A stretch of DNA of 64,000 nt, from the NCBI RefSeq assembly GCF_029867415.1, contig NC_081186.1, positions 15,694,930 through 15,758,929 on the forward strand, written 5' to 3'. The position numbers and the translations under genes were made by a program. Position 1 is the stretch's first letter; each line of letters opens with the position of its first letter. The notes beneath the pieces were generated by a model. It searched no databases. It saw nothing but the letters and a program-made list of their open reading frames with translations, and was not told the DNA's origin. Of this stretch, positions 33,415 to 46,016 are shown piece after piece. The DNA comes from Vicia villosa (lineage: Eukaryota > Streptophyta > Magnoliopsida > Fabales > Fabaceae).

Positions 33415-36400
33415 TCCTGACTATAGGAGATAGAGACAATGTCTTCAGTCTTCTAGTTGTCCAGCCCTTTGTCTGATGTAGGAAAGATCCATTTGTCTAG
33501 GTTGCAATTGTCTTCATCTTCACCAATGCCGTTGACTCCCTTGCTGATGAAATGATACTTAAAACCTTCTGGACGAGGATGTTATTCTCCTTTCTGATCT
33601 TTAGCAGTGCAACCTAAACCCCATTTGTTGGACTTGTATGAACTGTCAGGTAATTGCCCCCAGATAGTGCAGCCACCTTCTTCTACCACAGCCCTAGCGT
33701 CTTTCAGAGAAGCCATTGTAGGAGGAACCCTAGTAACTTTAGGAGCAGTTTAGACATGCTTAGTCTCGGGAACCACCTGAGGGACCAATTCGAACGCTTG
33801 ACGGGGAGATTCAAAAGCTTCTCAAGTGAATTCAACATACATGGTCTCATCTATGAAGCTCACCACATACTCTTCTTCACCATACACAGTGACAATCTTG
33901 CCTTTCGCTGGATATTTCAGTTTCTGATGGAGAGTTGATGTCACAACATTTGCCCCATGTATCCACGAACGTCCAAGTAGACAGGGATAGGCAAGACGAA
34001 TATCCATCACATATAACACAATATTGAACGTTTGGGAACCTACTCTGATCAGGAGCTCAACTTTGCCATATACAAGACTCATTGTACCATAGAAAGCTTT
34101 TACTATCACATCACTGGATTTCAGCTCAATTTCGTCGGGGTTGAGTTTGTCCAGCACCAACTTGGGCAGCACATTCAGAGACGAGCCATTGTCAACCAGT
34201 ACATGAGCCAGAGTGGTGCCCCCACATTCAATGGAGATATGTAGCGCCTTGTTATGATTCTTTCCCCTAGGACTCGGATCAGCATCAGAAAATCCAAGGT
34301 AGTTATCTGTCGTCAGGTTTGCAATACAATTCTCGAGTTGAGTGACAGAAATCTCTTGTGGCACATGGGCAGCCTCTAGAAATTTCATCATAGCTTTGGC
34401 GTGAGTCTTGGAACAACTCAAAAGTGACAGCATAGAGATCTTGGAAGGAGTATGCCCCATCTGTTCAACAATGTCATAATCACTCCTGCGGATGATCTTC
34501 AGGAACTCATTTGCGTCTTCAAAAGATGGATTTTCAGTAACGGTCTCGGCTGGTGTCTGGACAGGTTCTTTACCTCGAGTATCAACATTTGGAGTGATAG
34601 TTACAGCAGGTGAAGCAGTGTTCGGAGAGATTTCCGGAGAAAACACCCTTCCACTTCTTGTCACTTTACTAGTTCCAGCAATATTACCCACGTCGGGATT
34701 GGCGTTTTCAGAAACTTTGTCAACTGTGAGTTCTTGCTTAACTCCTTGAATATAGACCTCGGCACCATAGTTCCAAGGGATAGCCTTATCAGAAGAATAG
34801 GGAATTGGGCCAGGCTTAGTAATGATGATAGGAGCCACGCGGGGTTCAGCAAAAATCTTGAAAGGAGCCTTAGTAGGGATCTTCAGCGGAGATCTGGAAA
34901 TTACAGACACATCTTCAATCTTCAGGCCACGAGAGAAACCTTCGCACAAATCCTCAGTAGAAGGAGTCTTCTCAAATCTGATAGTGCCACGATCCATCCA
35001 GCCTTGGATACCTCTTTTCAAATTATCACAACCATTAGGTAGGGATGCGCAGTAATAACAACCTGGGTCGCAACCTGGAAATAAACCAACTTGCAGCAGC
35101 TTTCTCTTGATGTTAGGGAGAGGTATTGACAGATCTCTCACATCATAGACATGGATTGTGTTTATGATAGCATTAACAGTCTTGTCGTGCTTCGGCATGG
35201 GAGCAGTAATGACATTAGGAGTCTCTGGAGCATCGAACTCGATTTCACCAGCTTCTATCATGTCTTGGACTTTGTTCTTCAGGGCCCAACAATTGTCTGC
35301 ATGATGCCCAGGAGCATTGGAATGATAAGCACATGTGGCTTTGGGATCATAAGTTGGATTTACAGTGTTGACAAATTTTGGAGGATCCTTCGGGGTGACC
35401 AAGTTAGCCTTCAATAGATGTTGTAGGGCTTGAGACAAAGGCATGTTGATCGGAGTGAATTGTCTTCTTGGTCTGTCTGTCTTGCGCTAATACCCTTGTC
35501 TAGGAGCTTGCTGAGATGTTGGTGTAGAGATGAGGACAGCTCCAATAGATTGATTCTGATCATTCTTATTACGGCCCCTCTGACTATGAACAGCATTAGA
35601 CTCGTTTCTTCTAGGATAGGGCTTCTTTGCAGTGCCATAAGATGTGCCTATTTGAATCTTCCCACTTCGAATACCGCTTTCCACACGTTCTCTAGTCAAT
35701 ATGAGATCAGTGAACCCAGATGACGAACTACCCAACAAGTGACTATAGAACGGCCCAGTTAGCGTGCCCATGAACATGTCCACCAACTCCCTATCATTCA
35801 AGGAAGGTTGGACTCTTCCAGCTAGATCTCTCCACTTTTGCGCATACTCCTTGAAACTTTCCTTAGGTCCCATAGACATGCTTTGCAGTTGCATGCGAGT
35901 TGGTGCAAGGTCAGAATTATATTCATATTGCCTGAAGAAAGCAGTAGCCATATCCTCCTATGTGCGAATATTGGCATTCTCCAGCTGATAATACCATTCT
36001 AGTTGAGTCCCAGACAAACTCTCTTGGAAGAAATGAATCCACAGTCTTTTGTCTTCAGTGTGAGATTGGATCTTCCTCACATATGATCTTAGATGCATCT
36101 TGGGGCAAGAGATTCCATCATACTTAGCAAAAGTCGGAATCTTGAATTTGGGAGGAATGACGACCCCAGGAATGAGCCCTAGTTCCTCAAAATCCAGCCC
36201 AGGTACCTTCTGAATTTCCATGCTTCTCAGACGCTCTTCTAGTAGCCTGTACTTCTCATCAGCATAGTCTTCTTCATGAAAATAGTCCCCCTCATCATCC
36301 TCTTGGTTAACAGAACCTCTATGGCTTCCAGCGTTGGTCTTGATACTAGCATCATCATCCTCTTCTTCTTCCTTGGGAATTTCAGCTTCTTCAGGCTTTT

Positions 36401-36614
36401 TGAGAGGGCCTTTGAATCTTCTTCCTAGGTTGAGAACACCTTTGGGTTTCTTGGTCTTCTTTTCCTTCTTAGTCAGGAGGGACTTCAGCTCATCTTGCCC
36501 TTTGGACAAGTTCAAGATCAAAGCTTGAAATTCAGCATTTTGAGCTTGGAGATTCTTCACAGATTGTTCGAGATCCATTTTCTCACTGAAATAAACAGCG
36601 GAAAGATGAGGCAT
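33415..36614 (-). pseudogene. gag-pro: B gag-pro, several nonsense codons
   Basis: One frame from the ATG at 36614: coiled-coil start (LEQSVKNLQAQNAEF), gag core (PPKFKIPTFAKYDGISCPKMHL, FFQESLSGTQLEWYYQLE, PTRMQLQSMSMGPKESFKEY), zinc-knuckle-like CAYHSNAPGHHADNC and the protease (VLVDNGSSLNVLPK), which has DNG instead of DTG, with the LGRSWIHGANV block. Stops at 35958-35960 (TAG where A and D have Trp), 35487-35489, 33822-33824 and about 33750. The upstream 250 bp of this span lead toward the intron. Confidence 0.88.
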
Positions 36615-36825
36615 TTGCTTTTATGAAACCTGTGATGTAATGTTTATGAATGATATGATTATGCATATGCAATGATTTCAAGGAGTTAAAGGCTTTTTAA
36701 CACATTTAAAGGAAAAAAATAAAAACAAGAATAAAATAATATTTCAACTAGAAACCAATGTATTATAAGTTTTGTAGTTACATCAAAAGATACTGAAAAT
36801 AATAAATAAAATACAATAAAAGAAA
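36615..36825 (-). other. Spacer between ORF1 and gag of B
   Basis: About 210 bp, A-rich; no feature seen. Confidence 0.5.
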
Positions 36826-38361
36826 TCAATCTTCAAGTCGGCGCTTCCTCTTCAATCCTTTGATTTCTTCTTTATGGGCTTTGACCATTTCATTCTTTTC
36901 TTGAACAAGTCTATCAATCTCTCGCTCCCATGATTGTATTTGATCAGGCGAGATGAAGTCTTCAATATTCCACTTGCGGGAGAAATAGTCAAGCATGCTA
37001 TCTCGTTCCTTAGCATTAGCCACTAACACAGCTTTTTCTGCCTCAACCTCTTGTAACCGCTTTTCAAGATCAGCCTTTTCTTGTCTTAAATGAGCAACTG
37101 TGGCAGCAAGGTCTTCGTTCGGAGCGGGTATATAAGGCTCGAATTCTACGTGAACCTCTGGAGGAGTGATCCTTGGAACAACAGGTGTGTCAGATGGATA
37201 TGGTATGCCAAACTCAACGACTCGATCATAAATCCATCTGAAGTAGAGGTCTGAAGGAGTATAGGTCCTTGTTCCCAAATCTCTTACACCTACCTTTTTT
37301 ACCTCGTACCAAGCTTTAATGAAACGACTCTTTTTTCCGGAGGTATCGGAGTTGTAGTCAAAATTTTCTGCACTAAGGTATATGGAGCGTGGCTTATCTT
37401 TCAAAGCAAAACCAAACTGATGTCGAGCGAGGACAGGATTATAAGTGATTCCCCCTCGGGTACCAAGAAGAGGTACATTAGGGAATTCTCCACAACGGTC
37501 AAATAACTGGATACCCTCAAACTCCTTTTGATGCCAGATGATGTCATCATAAGAAAGTTTCATAATTCTCTGAATCCAAGTCAAACCTTCTTCATTCTTT
37601 ATTACTGATCGAGGCAAGTGAGAAATAAACCACTTGTGTAGAAGAGGAATGCATCCTAAGACACAACCTTGTCTCTTTGTTACTCTGGCATTGATGGAGT
37701 GCAATAAATCACCAAGTAGAGTAGGAACATGATTCTTTCTAAGGAAGATCTTAATAGCAGCCCTATCAACAATTTTGTCGCAACGATGAAATAAAACTTG
37801 TCCATATATCAACAAAGTTAGAACACTTTCTAAGGCGTCCATGCTTAAAGCTTCAGCAAAGATCCTGGCTTTCTCGTATAAGAAATCCACAGGTATCCCA
37901 GAATAGTCTCTTCTATTGATCCAAACATTGTTAATTTCTGTCCTTGGTAAGTGTAAGGCATCATCAATGTCTTCCAACTTAGGACCTCCTTCCTCACCAG
38001 TGTAAGGAATTTGATCAGGTATAGGGATGTCCATTATATGAGAAAATTCTTCCAATGTAGGTACCAGTTGAAAATCTCTATAAGTAAAACAATGAAGAAG
38101 AGGATCATAAAACTGCATCATGGAATTGAGGAGAGCTTCATCCACTTTGATTCGCACTAGATTTATCAGTTTGTTGAGAGGCTCGGTGAGGATGAGAGAA
38201 CCAGTAATATCATCACATAAGAGCTTTAGAGAAGTAGGTACTTTCTTGAAATTGAGAAAGAAAGGCTTACGGACTAAGATTTCCAAATTATGGTTAAAAA
38301 ACCTTTTTTTCTCCCTTAAATGGGTTAGCCATGGCATGAATGCATGTATGCATGTATGCAT
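36826..38361 (-). CDS. ORF1 of element B (Ogre accessory protein), intact
   Basis: 511 codons without a stop, the only intact long frame in B. ATGs at 38361 and 38337; the second (MPWLTHLREKKRF) is the likelier start because the first eight residues are encoded by an ATGCAT-repeat leader. The central part shares blocks with ORF1 of A: FYDPLLHCFTYRDFQLVPTLEE, a NRRDYSGIPVDF segment, and CVLGCIPLLHKWFISHL corresponding to GMLFCCVHLLYSWLTSHL. The last third is a coiled coil (LRQEKADLEKRLQEVEAEKA) with a basic C-terminus (KGLKRKRRLED). Role unknown; the family sits upstream of gag in Ogre elements. Confidence 0.85.
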   Translation of the reverse strand: MHTCIHAFMPWLTHLREKKRFFNHNLEILVRKPFFLNFKKVPTSLKLLCDDITGSLILTEPLNKLINLVRIKVDEALLNSMMQFYDPLLHCFTYRDFQLVPTLEEFSHIMDIPIPDQIPYTGEEGGPKLEDIDDALHLPRTEINNVWINRRDYSGIPVDFLYEKARIFAEALSMDALESVLTLLIYGQVLFHRCDKIVDRAAIKIFLRKNHVPTLLGDLLHSINARVTKRQGCVLGCIPLLHKWFISHLPRSVIKNEEGLTWIQRIMKLSYDDIIWHQKEFEGIQLFDRCGEFPNVPLLGTRGGITYNPVLARHQFGFALKDKPRSIYLSAENFDYNSDTSGKKSRFIKAWYEVKKVGVRDLGTRTYTPSDLYFRWIYDRVVEFGIPYPSDTPVVPRITPPEVHVEFEPYIPAPNEDLAATVAHLRQEKADLEKRLQEVEAEKAVLVANAKERDSMLDYFSRKWNIEDFISPDQIQSWEREIDRLVQEKNEMVKAHKEEIKGLKRKRRLED

Positions 38362-38947
38362 GATGCATCACAGAAAAACAAATCCACACAAATCACACAA
38401 TTTTTGGCTTAAGGCTTGCATGGAGTATGATCAGGTGTCCTTCCCAAAGGATATTCTATGGATACGGAGATTTCAGCAACAGATTCCCTCGGACATGATG
38501 CATTTGCACCATGCAATGATACTTTGAGAGAGAACCTATCTGAATTGTAGCATCGGGTAGCGACTAGTTCTCAACATTTGTCAAGAGTAGTCCCCCCACT
38601 ACGTTCCTAATGACCAGGATGTGTTAAAGGTGACTAAAGGTCCTTGAGCTCCGGCGCACCCATAGGCACATACATAGACCTCCCTCATTTGAAAAAGGTG
38701 TGCATATGGCTATGGAGTCCTAACTTAAGTGTGAACTTCATATTGACTCATCTCCCACATATGTGAAAGAGGTCGCCATGACTATGCCACTCCTAATCTT
38801 AAGTGTTCTTGAATCCGGGAATAGGATTCGTCCTTCATTTAATTCCCATAACGCCCTTGAAAAATAAAACAAACAAAGCAAACAACAGAAAACACTTAAA
38901 GTGTTCCTAAGCTTTTAAGGTAACCCCTCTTTTATAAGAAAAAAAAT
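38362..38947 (-). other. 5' UTR of element B
   Basis: Leader between PBS and ORF1. A block with repeated TCTTTCACATATG/CTCATTTG-like phrases lies at 38670-38780. No gene. Confidence 0.55.
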
Positions 38948-38964
38948 CCCCAACAGAGTCGCCA
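38948..38964 (-). other. PBS of element B
   Basis: Minus strand TGGCGACTCTGTTGGGG, four bases after the LTR end ...GTATTACA. One base differs from the PBS of A, C and D. Confidence 0.8.
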
Positions 38965-40703
38965 GTTCTGTAATACGGTGAACTGACTTTTATCCGAAAT
39001 GTCGCGATTAAGCAAGAGTCGCCACCGACTTTTATTTTATCCAAATATCAGAAAGGATAAAAGAACAGGAAAAACCTTTTAAATAAAAACTGAGTTCGGG
39101 GGGTAATTATGCAAAGGGAAGGTGTAAGGCACCCTTCGCATCCATGGTTTTCCATGGGCTCTTAATTGCTTTGCTCGTTTTGAAAAGAAATGTAGAAGAA
39201 GAAACAAGGACTTTAGCTCGTAAATGAGCGTAGCCTTGAAAGTGTTTAGAAAATAGAGTAGAAAAAGATTTTTAGAGCAAGGCAATTAGGAGCAATTACC
39301 TGGTTAGATGAAAAATGTTCTTTAGCCTTTCAGGACGAAAGGGTCTATCCATGCCATAAGAAGGCAGGAAGCCTTTCGTTTGGATGTTAACGGGTCATCG
39401 AGTTATCGTTCGCCAAAGATTGTCCCTAGCCATAGAGAAGTCAGATAGTCTAAGGGAAGGATCAGGATAGCCTTTTTCGTAAGGCAACTAGAGGATACCT
39501 CAGCACTTCGTAGGCAACTTCGAGGGGCGAGGTCATATTTGGAAAATCGAAGGCAGCATCATTAGGGACTTATGACCTTTGAATGAACCGAGGGCAACAT
39601 TGCTGAGGTATCCTCGTATTCGAGGGACTTTGGCTATTCTGCATTAAACACAAGGCAACAAGCAACAGGCAACAAGGCAACAAAAGAGGTTACCCCAAAA
39701 GGTGTGTGGGTGCATCAATCATGTGATTGTGTTCAAATATATTATCTTGTAATTTAGGTGATTCTAATTTGTTTAACAGGTTTGCACTCCCTAAGATTAC
39801 TAACCACACAATAATATGAACAATATTAAGTGCCTTCAAGGCCAATCAATACAGCCTTGAAACAGTTACAAAATATGGGGAGGGGGAAAAAGAAACCAGC
39901 GGAAGAATAATGCCAAATAGGTCTGAAAAAGTAATAATTAAAGAGATTAGACAAGTTTTAGGGTTACCGACTATTCGAGCTTTGTCGATTGGCAAACCCT
40001 GAAAATTAGGAAAACAAGAAATAAACCGAGAGTAGTGAGTGTATGGCTAATTCAGTGACAGTCAGGGCTAACCCTAATTTAAAAAAGCAAAATAAAATAG
40101 AATGAACATTTAAATAAATATGAAGTAAGACTTAGCTTTTGATTTGATCTGATATGGTTTGTAGTCGGGAGTAGCCTCAAGGTTAACCCTGAAAAATTGG
40201 CAAAGGCAAACAGAAAAAGAAGGTGAGTGTAGGCGGAGTTCATTATATTTGAAGGCAAACCCTGATTTTAAATAAAATGACAAATATTTAAATAAGGGTG
40301 AAATCGGGACTTAGCTTTGTAGTAGGCGTGGCGCGTAGTCGGGGGAAACCCTGTTGCTAACCCTGAAAAAATGCACAAAGAAATATTTTTAGTGCAGGCA
40401 TAATCTTCGTGAACCCTGATTAGGGCACAAGTTAACCCTAGTTAATAGAATAAATAACATTAATTTAATTAATTTTTGGTTTTTCAACCTAATTAATTAA
40501 ATTGGTTAAGATCAGGTTTCGATTAAATATCTAACCCTAATACTTATTTTTATCAATTAATAAAAAAAATTAAATTAAATAGGTGATTCAAAAAAAGTTA
40601 AATTACTTTAAACTTAAAAAACTGTTAATAATAATAAAAATATATATAAATATTTTATTTATTATGTTTTTATGAAAAAAATAAGTTTTAAAAGAAAGAG
40701 TTT

Positions 40704-40706
<3 letters not shown>

Positions 40707-40777
<71 letters not shown>
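40707..40777. repeat. (AT)n microsatellite in LTR B
   Basis: About 70 bp of uninterrupted AT dinucleotides. Confidence 0.98.
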
Positions 40778-40782
<5 letters not shown>

Positions 40783-41627
40783 ATAAAAGTATTAAAACAG
40801 GCTTATGTAATTAAAAAGAAATAAATTTGCAAAATACTCAGCTGGATCCAGTGTGGCAAGGCGTAGTGAGATCATGGTAGACCCTCAGCTCTAGGCGCGT
40901 TGGAACTGAGAGGAATAGGATCTGATGGATGGGACTAATGGGATGCATCGTACGCCTGTGTGCCACAACGCAGCGGATCAACCCATTTAAAAAAGAAAAG
41001 CGCGCGTGGACGGACCAATAGGGAGACGCCACGTGGTTGTCTTCTTCCTCTTACCACCTCCAACTAGTCTTTTAGAGTGCTTGTAGCATGTAAGTTGTAA
41101 AAGCCCTTTATATATTACACCTGCGAAAACGTTAAAGCCACAAACGAACACAAATATTTCGCGAACCCATGGAAACCATCGTCCAGACTCCCGGAATTCA
41201 AAAACATCATTGTTTCCTTCTGATTTTACCTTAATCGTAAAACCCCAATTAAAATTCAAAAACCCTAACTATGGCATAACGTGATATGTGATTGCAAACC
41301 ATCAATTAATCGCCCAGAAATACTCCACACATAATCACAAGCAATAATATAAGTTCAAATAATGTTTATGCATCATGATTTGGAGAGATCGAAAGAATTT
41401 TAAAGGGTGCAAACCGTGAGCGTTTTAAGGTCGATTCTGGACTTGTTTCTCGAGTGTAAAGATCTGGATCGCTTCCAAATGCCATCAGGGACGTGTTAGG
41501 ATTGATGAGATGCCTTGGATTAGCTTCAAACTCTGAAAACGATTTTGAGAAATTCTTTGCCTTTGTGAGCTCGGTTAGGGTTTCCAAGATTGCCAAAACG
41601 TGAAACCTTGCATCCGGGTTTGTTGTA

Positions 41628-41636
41628 TACTTATAG
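41628..41636 (-). promoter_or_regulatory. TATA-like box of LTR B
   Basis: Minus strand CTCCTATAAGTATAC; the same core as LTR A. Confidence 0.6.
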
Positions 41637-42742
41637 GAGACTGAAATTAGGTCAACAAAACAGGAACAAATCTTCTTGAATCCATGATTGAGAAATTGAA
41701 GAAATTTGATTTGTAAATATTTCTAAAAATGTCCTATTTCAATCTTTTATTATCAATATATCTTTGCACGAATATGGACATGATTGTGGTATATTTTAAA
41801 GCTTGATTCTGATTGAAAATCTCCTTGAAATCAAATCTTTGCCTATTTCCCAAACTATTTGATTTAAATCACATTTTAAGTGAATAAATTCAATAAAAAA
41901 TCAAATAATTGTCATAAATTCGTGGGTTTGGATTTGGAGCTCCTTGAGGACTTGAAGATCAAGTTTGGGCCAAAATGGTTCAACTTTGACAAGGCCTATC
42001 TCCCTCAATTTTTGGGGTATGGAGGAGTTCTAGGACTTTTTAGAAACTTTAAAGAGTCCTCTAACCAGTGTTTTTGGTCTCATATCAAAATAATTTTCCA
42101 TGCTCCTTGTGTGTTATTTTGAAAAAAATGACTTTTGGTTGACTTTTGACAAGGACCTATAATGTTTTGGTCCATATCTCTCAAATGAAGCATTTTTAGA
42201 CTTGGAATGTGAGAGAGAAAATTGTAGAGAATCAAATTTTCTTCAAAATGAGCTTTGGATGGAAAATTTCTGATGTTCCATGTAGGAGTTAATGCTGGTC
42301 AAAGTTCAGTTGACTTTCTCCTATGAAAACCCTAATTTAGAAACTTTTGGATTTGTTGATTTCTGATCTTTCCTTGATGAACCATGATCAATTCTTGATC
42401 AAATGGTGAATGATACTTCAATATGAGGATGTTGACAAAAAATCAGGAGTTTTGACTATACTTTGACCATAGTTGACTTTTAAGTCAAACCAGTCGACTG
42501 TTGACTTTCTGAATAATTGAGTGATCAATCTTTTGAATTGAGACCTGAAATTTGTCATGGAGGTAATTTGAAACATCATAAACCATATGAGGTGCCTTGG
42601 AGCTTTATATCCTTTGATTTCTTCTCAGAACAATAAAACCCTGGTTTCTTGAGCCTTTGTTTAGGAGAGATGTCTTTGAGCTTTGTACCTTGATTTTGAG
42701 TTTGTTAGGAGAAATAGTATGGGCAAATTTTGGGGTATGACA

Positions 42743-43155
42743 ACATCTCTTTCACAAAACTATGGATTTTCAAAACTATGATAAGGTAATTCAAAATACC
42801 TTCAACACATTCATACTAATTCTAAGGCGTACAACCCTCCCCCGAACTACGTTGACTCTGATCCTCCATAAGGAGGTACGTAGGCACTTGGATAACCAAG
42901 GCGAGTCCCCTTCCCTAAAATCTCACTTTTCCCTTATTCATTTCCTTAGCTATAAACCCTAAACATTAACATTTTTAGCCACAAACCTTTGCCTTAAACT
43001 CAAAACCTTAGGAAAGGGTTAAGGGTGCCTAACACCTTCCCTTGACCCGAATATAATAACTTACCCCGAATCCCTTAACTGCGTAGGGTTTCCTATTTGC
43101 CCTGGTAGAATAGGTGGCGACTCTAAATTCTAATTTTTTAGGGCAGGTTGCTACA
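42743..43155 (+). repeat. 3' part of LTR F (D-type family)
   Basis: Aligns with the last 400 bp of LTR D (47100-47513), including the GCGTACAACCC / AAGGAGGTACGTAGGCACTTGG block, GGGTGCCTAACACCTTCCC (43023-43041), the PBS-like 12-mer (43113-43124) and the terminus GGTTGCTACA. No PBS follows, so it is a 3' or solo LTR end; CGCAT (43156-43160) may be its target duplication. Its 5' part was separated by B. Confidence 0.82.
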
Positions 43156-44643
43156 CGCATCACATACTCAACAACAACAACAAAAACTCGCCGCGAGGCA
43201 TATGCCTATATCACTGTTCTTACTAACAAATATACGGTAATTCATCTTCACAATAATTCATGCAATTTCGCATTATCAACAAAATTCAACGGAAATTTCA
43301 CATTTTTCCAGCAACATATACAACACACCGAATCAACTAAGATATGTTATGAGTGTTCTGTAATTATTCGGACGATTTAACTAATTCCCGCTATAAAATT
43401 TTCTGCTAAATTACTGATATTTCCTGTTATGAAAATTCTCTGCCAAAATTCTAATGTTCCTGCCAGATAGTTTCCACTAGTTTTATGGTAAGACTCTAAT
43501 GTATTTTACTGTGATAATTATCTTCTGACATCATGGCTAAATTCTCCAACTATATTAGTTTATCTTTCTTTTAATTACATATGCTACTACCAAGTAGTCT
43601 ACATGAATCTTAATGGCACTTGGAAGTAATGGACTACGTTATTACACTAGCCTATCACTAATTAAATATTCACTAGAATTGGAGCACTAAAAAGATTGTG
43701 GCCTCCACATGACTCAAGGAGCCCACGCCCCTTCTTTGTTACCACATGGGAGCGCTTACTCCCTTCACAGGGGGCGGTCGCCCCTCCCTCCTAAACACAA
43801 GGTGGAAGTTGCCACCTTCCTGCACACACACACAAGGGCAGTCGCCCCTTCCTTCTTTTTTTTTTCTTTTTCTTTTTCTCCTATTCACAGCCACACAAAT
43901 GTCTATCAAGTTTCTCATTCATTCTCCTCTCAGATGAACACAACAATTAAATTACAGCAACACAACACTTATACCACATCAACATATAAAATTCTCAACA
44001 ACAAATTCACCGATCATAACCAATTTCGTCAATTTCAGAATTTTCAAATCAAATCAATACACACACAGGAATAATTCTAATAAACCTAAATCCCACATAT
44101 TATCAATCATATTCTCGGTTATAGAGCTAGAACCCCACTCCTTACCTTGGATTGAAGGTTGCTCTAAAATTTTTCTCCGATAAAAAATCCCCAATTTGCC
44201 TCTATGTGAGCTCTAGGTGTTCCTCTCCCAAAAACCTTGTTCTGCTTCTATGCTTCTGTTTACTGTTTCTGCTAAAACCTAACTTGTATACTATGCTGCC
44301 ACTATTATTTGTTCATAAATCAAATGGGCCTATAATTTCCCTTATGTACAGCTCCTCTCACCACTTATCCTTAGCCCACATAAAATAGACTACACACCTA
44401 CTTATATTATGTCTATACATAATTCAACTAATTTATTCAATTAACCACTTAATACGATTAATCTCATAGAATACTAATAATTATATTATTAATATTCCTA
44501 ATAGTACAAATACGAAATAATAATGTTAGCAATCGACCGGCCACTCAATTAAATACCCGACTCAGCAACTCAAAACAAAATAATTCACGACAACCACTCG
44601 AAATTAACTTAATTAAATTATAAGTCACGTTACAGGTGTTACA
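43156..44643 (-). repeat. 3' LTR (partial) of element E
   Basis: The minus-strand terminus TGTAACACC lies at 44643 next to a polypurine tract and the end of chromovirus pol. The left boundary is set by F. Contains GGGCGGTCGCCCC/GGGCAGTCGCCCC repeats at about 43771 and 43838 and a T/C tract. No gene. Confidence 0.75.
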
Positions 44644-44832
44644 AATCTTCCCCACTTAGAATATTTTCATCCTTGAAAATTTACTTGATTCAAAAAAATC
44701 GGGATAGGATTCTCTTATCTTGCTTTCCAACTCCCAAGTCATGCTTTCTCCGGCAGCTCCCGACCAGACTACTTTCACCAAAGCAATCTCTTTGCCTCTA
44801 AGTATTTTTGTTTCATGATCCTCAATTCATAC
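44644..44832 (-). pseudogene. PPT and C-terminal (chromodomain) end of E pol
   Basis: Minus strand reads IEDHETKILRGKEIALVKVVW, then TWELESKIRESYP, ending at a stop 44656-44658. This is the chromodomain-like C-terminus of Ty3/gypsy chromoviruses (Tekay/Del type). AGTGGGGAAGATT (PPT) overlaps the stop region and the LTR begins only 13 nt later. The fragment continues the frame of 56568-57271 across element D; at the junction a TGA stands where relatives usually have Arg (CGA). Confidence 0.85.
44828..44832. repeat. Left target-site duplication of D (CATAC)
   Basis: CATAC precedes the LTR start and is repeated at 56568-56572. Confidence 0.92.
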
Positions 44833-45989
44833 TGTCATACCCCAAAATTTACCCGTCCTGATTCACATCTTTAAGGGTGTTAAAAATTAGGAGTCATAGG
44901 GTTTAATATACCTATTATTAAACTCGCTCTCCTATAAAATTCCCTTATAAATTTGTTTAAAATAAAATGAGGCGTGGATAGCAAAAATTGAGATCCATTT
45001 GATCTTAGGCCCATTTGTTTCATCTAATCATTTTTGTTCTTTTCATTTGTTTTTTTTGTTTTATCAAATATCATTACTTGCTGACTATAAAGTTATTATT
45101 AGAATTATTAGTCTATTAGGGTTGCTTAAATAATTTAATTATTAATACTTTGGATATTATTAGTATTATCTTGAGTATTATTGATTATTAAGCTTTATTA
45201 ACTAATTAGTTTACTGTTAGTTAATTAAGTATAATAAAATTATTAGGGTTTTTTGTTGTTCATGGACTGCTGTTCGTTTGGGCCAAGAGAAAAAAAACAA
45301 GTGGGCCATAGGTCGGTGAATGGATCAATGGATGAATCAAAGTGCTGGACCGGGTCAAGCTGACCCGAGTCCTGTTCATCTCCCCCTTCCTCACGCCGTT
45401 TCGTCCCCAACCAAACCCTAATCTCCATCAAGCATGCCCAGGCCCATAGTGTGAATCGGAAGCGGAATCAAATCCACAAATCAAAACAGAATCGAATCAA
45501 ACATTAACAAAAACGAAATCAAATGAAATATATTGTGGAATCGGATTACAATCTAAATCAATGACAATTACAAATTGAATCAATTATGATCTGAATCAAG
45601 ACGATTACAAATTGAATCTTAATCTAATAATTCCTAAAATAATATAAACCCTAAGTATATAACGAAAATAAATCAGAAGGAGTGGGGGGGGGGAACTTTT
45701 CTGGACGCTTGAACCTTGGCCATAAACACCGAGCAACATTCATACTCGTCTTCGTACCTGCAAACACACGAAGAAGAAGGAGATTAGCAGCGAGGGGGAG
45801 CTTACACGTTCCTGAAAGCAAGACTATAAGGTAACCACACAAAACACTTAGCTTAGGATTCAAATCTGTGATTGCATGTTTGGCTTCGATTGTGTTTCTG
45901 GATTCGTATTTAGGTTAGGATTCTTAGGGTTCTTCACTCAAAGGGTTAGGGTTAGGGTTCATTAGGATTGGGGGTTTCTGGGTTGGAAA

Positions 45990-46016
45990 CGATGAAGATC
46001 ATGATGATCTTCATCG
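45990..46016. repeat. 27-bp palindrome in U3 of LTR D
   Basis: Two 13-bp arms (CGATGAAGATCAT and its exact inverse complement) with a single central base. Repeated in the other LTR at 55044-55070 without change. Confidence 0.9.

Larger units (their letters stand above)
26703..42742 (-). mobile_element. Element B: second Ogre-like retrotransposon, rearranged 3' end
   Basis: Minus strand: 5' LTR 38969-42742, PBS, leader, ORF1, gag-pro, intron, RT-RNaseH-second RNaseH-integrase, 3' UTR with 71-bp repeats, PPT, then a truncated LTR. Family differs from A in LTR sequence and 3' UTR repeats but has the same architecture. Several stops, a frameshift, changed catalytic residues and a MITE insertion make it inactive. 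To its right, 42743-43155 is the remainder of a different LTR (F), so B appears to have inserted there. Confidence 0.9.
38969..42742 (-). repeat. 5' LTR of element B
   Basis: 3774 bp, minus-strand ends TGTCATACCCC...CCGTATTACA. Contains the U5 motif GGGAAGGTGTAAGGCACCC (39116-39134), the PBS-like 12-mer (39015-39026), a block of AGGCAAC-rich sequence (39480-39690), an AT microsatellite and a TATA-like box. No gene supported. Confidence 0.92.

Noticed and set aside
33822..33930. Protease DNG in B as a disabling mutation
   Set aside because: DNG in place of DTG keeps the catalytic Asp and I believe is common in related elements, so I do not count it as damage. (The protease itself is near 34150-34200.)
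40838..41259. Possible host gene in GC-richer part of LTR B
   Set aside because: Short frames only; the segment lies inside one LTR and shows no protein motifs.
45944..45962. GGGTTAGGGTTAGGG telomere-like sequence
   Set aside because: Only about 2.5 units of TTAGGG, not the plant TTTAGGG array, and inside LTR D (also at about 55001); chance.
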